From NCBI GenBank assembly GCA_030637925.1, contig DAOWFR010000093.1, positions 1 through 6,657 of the forward strand: a stretch of DNA of 6,657 bases, read 5' to 3'. The first letter of the stretch is position 1. Each line of letters begins with the position of its first letter. The notes beneath the pieces were generated by a model, which saw only the letters and a list, made by a program, of their open reading frames with translations, made no database searches and was not told the DNA's origin. Source of the stretch: Methanobacteriota archaeon (lineage in GTDB: Archaea; Nanobdellota; Nanobdellia; Woesearchaeales; SM23-78). The position numbers and the translations under genes are program-made. This document shows, one piece after another, positions 5,916 to 6,657 of the stretch.

Positions 5916-6191
5916 TCAAAGCATCTCATCTATTGGTTTGTCAGGTTTTTTTACTTGTCCGCTTTGCTCTACAATTCCTTTTGCTTCTTTCTCAAGGTCA
6001 ACTCCAAGCTCTTTTAGAGCTGTAATGTGAAGTTGCATTAGTTGTTCTACAATCTGGAGTATTCTAGCAAGCTCCTGCCTCTCCTTTGCCAGGGTGCTTA
6101 ATGAGCCTTTATGAAAGCCTACCTGTTCTTCTTTGCTTGCACCTTTAACTTCTTCTTTAACATCCTTAGCTTCTTCTTTTTTCTTAGTCAT
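5916..6191 (-). CDS. Unrecognised 91-residue charged helical protein
   Basis: I do not recognise a named family. The start is the ATG at 6191, not the in-frame GTG at 6200, because that GTG is part of a strong Shine-Dalgarno (GGTGAT, 4-nt spacer). The first ~22 residues are Lys/Glu-rich and probably disordered. Residues about 25-70 (FHKGSLSTLAKERQELARIL, then a Q/L-rich stretch and KELGVDLEKEA) are predicted to form one long amphipathic helix or helical hairpin, suggesting a small oligomeric or coiled-coil protein. The tail (77-91) is polar with prolines. There is no Cys, no membrane segment and no signal peptide, so it is cytosolic. A prefoldin-like or other helical adaptor is conceivable but not shown. 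A promoter-like TATA box and good Shine-Dalgarno upstream support that it is a real gene. It is divergent from the asparagine-synthase-like gene. Confidence 0.8.
   Translation of the reverse strand: MTKKKEEAKDVKEEVKGASKEEQVGFHKGSLSTLAKERQELARILQIVEQLMQLHITALKELGVDLEKEAKGIVEQSGQVKKPDKPIDEML
5946..5952 (+). terminator. Possible T-run terminator of the aIF5B operon
   Basis: A run of seven T lies 32 nt after the last stop codon of the aIF5B operon. Archaeal intrinsic termination relies mainly on such T-runs in the non-template strand. It falls inside the convergent gene on the other strand, so the operon mRNA would end antisense to that gene. The evidence is position and composition only. Confidence 0.35.
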
Positions 6192-6195
6192 TAAT

Positions 6196-6203
6196 ATCAC
6201 CTT
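6196..6203 (-). promoter_or_regulatory. Strong Shine-Dalgarno of the 91-residue protein gene
   Basis: On the minus strand the sequence AAGGTGAT ends 4 nt before the ATG at 6191. GGTGAT is a six-base match to the archaeal anti-Shine-Dalgarno (AUCACC). It decides the start: the in-frame GTG at 6200 lies within this site. Confidence 0.75.
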
Positions 6204-6240
6204 TTATGTTATTATGATACTTAAAGGGTTTTCTTGTTTG

Positions 6241-6250
6241 TTTTTAAAAG
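6241..6250 (-). promoter_or_regulatory. Probable TATA box of the 91-residue protein gene
   Basis: On the minus strand it reads CTTTTAAAAA. With initiation about 26 nt downstream (near 6219) it would give a leader of about 28 nt carrying the Shine-Dalgarno. The core TTTTAAAA is self-complementary, so strand assignment rests on position alone. Confidence 0.45.
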
Positions 6251-6264
6251 TTTCTGTCCAAAAT

Positions 6265-6274
6265 CTTAATAAAG
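6265..6274 (+). promoter_or_regulatory. Possible TATA box of the asparagine-synthase-like gene
   Basis: CTTAATAAAG is centred about 28 nt before the ATG at 6298, the spacing expected for a leaderless archaeal mRNA. A second TATA-like string, TTTATAAT, directly touches the ATG and is too close to drive this start. Confidence 0.45.
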
Positions 6275-6297
6275 CCTGTTCTAATCCCTTGTTTATA

Positions 6298-6657
6298 ATG
6301 AAACAAGAGTTTTATATTAAGGATAACGAGCTTATTAGTAAGGAAGAATGGCAAAAAAAGATTTTAGGTATTAAGAACTCTATAAAAGAAGATTTGAGTG
6401 ATAGGTCTAAAGCAAAAGAAATGCTTAAACAAGCTATTATCAAAGCAGTAGAGCAAAGATTTCCTGATGAAAAATTTGGCATATTATTTTCTGGTGGTGT
6501 TGATAGTTCTTTAATAGCATTAATTGCAAAAAACTCAGGAAAAGAGTTTACTTGTTACACTATTGGATTTCAAGAAGGAGTTTCAAAAGAACCTGAAGAT
6601 ATTATTTGTGCAAAGAAAGCAGCAGAAGAAATAGGGATGGAGTTAAAAGTTAAAATA
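6298..6657 (+). CDS. Asparagine-synthase-like PP-loop ATP pyrophosphatase (3' end outside window)
   Basis: The 120 visible residues (no stop before the window end) carry the PP-loop ILFSGGVDSSLIALIA (62-77, core S65-S71), which binds ATP in N-type ATP pyrophosphatases. The following strand CYTIGF (86-91) and the helix with EDIICAKKAAEEIGMELKV match the asparagine synthase C-terminal domain (AsnB-like), which adenylates aspartate before amidation. The usual N-terminal class II glutaminase domain, starting with catalytic Cys2, is absent: only about 60 residues, mostly helical, precede the PP-loop. The protein would therefore need ammonia or a partner glutaminase, or may act on another substrate. 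Short AsnB-like proteins of this kind occur in archaea. The start is supported by a TATA-like box about 28 nt upstream; no Shine-Dalgarno is seen. Other PP-loop enzymes remain possible because the C-terminal substrate-binding part is not visible. Confidence 0.85.
   Translation, partial: MKQEFYIKDNELISKEEWQKKILGIKNSIKEDLSDRSKAKEMLKQAIIKAVEQRFPDEKFGILFSGGVDSSLIALIAKNSGKEFTCYTIGFQEGVSKEPEDIICAKKAAEEIGMELKVKI

Overview
The window looks like a piece of an AT-rich archaeal genome, most probably a DPANN-type lineage (Woesearchaeota/Pacearchaeota-like). The evidence is an archaeal-type initiation factor aIF5B, an archaeal elongation factor 1-beta next to the archaeal four-CxxC zinc-ribbon protein, archaeal TATA boxes about 26-30 nt ahead of start codons (implying leaderless mRNAs), GGTG/GGTGAT Shine-Dalgarno sites, and a lipoprotein that resembles DPANN S-layer proteins. 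The lineage is inferred from remembered family features, not from a search.

Layout. (1) 1-1213, plus: the C-terminal part of an MscS-type mechanosensitive channel, cut by the window start, overlaps by 4 bp (ATGA) a stand-alone LigD-type 3'-phosphoesterase. (2) 1214-1309: a short intergenic region with two back-to-back perfect 10-bp inverted repeats, the second running into a TATA box. (3) 1310-1831, plus: a two-gene translation operon, the zinc-ribbon RNA-binding protein and aEF1B. (4) 1850-3586, minus: a large secreted lipoprotein with a cysteine-rich motif and S-layer-like segments. (5) 3587-3654: a 68-bp divergent promoter region with two adjacent TATA boxes. (6) 3655-5913, plus: aIF5B followed 6 bp later by a small PUA-like protein of the NOL1/NOP2/RsmF C-terminal family. 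(7) 5916-6191, minus: an unrecognised 91-residue helical protein, convergent with the previous gene with only 2 bp between stops. (8) 6298 to the end, plus: the start of an asparagine-synthase-like PP-loop protein without a glutaminase domain.

How the genes fit together: translation and ribosome genes (zinc ribbon, aEF1B, aIF5B, PUA-like protein) make up the two central plus-strand operons. Envelope genes (MscS, lipoprotein) and a DNA-repair phosphoesterase are interspersed. There is no gene-free stretch over 300 bp. I saw no tRNA, rRNA, CRISPR array, insertion sequence or prophage feature. The most unusual structure is the twin palindrome at 1228-1281. The most interesting genes are the lipid-anchored S-layer-like protein, the orphan phosphoesterase and the unknown 91-residue protein.
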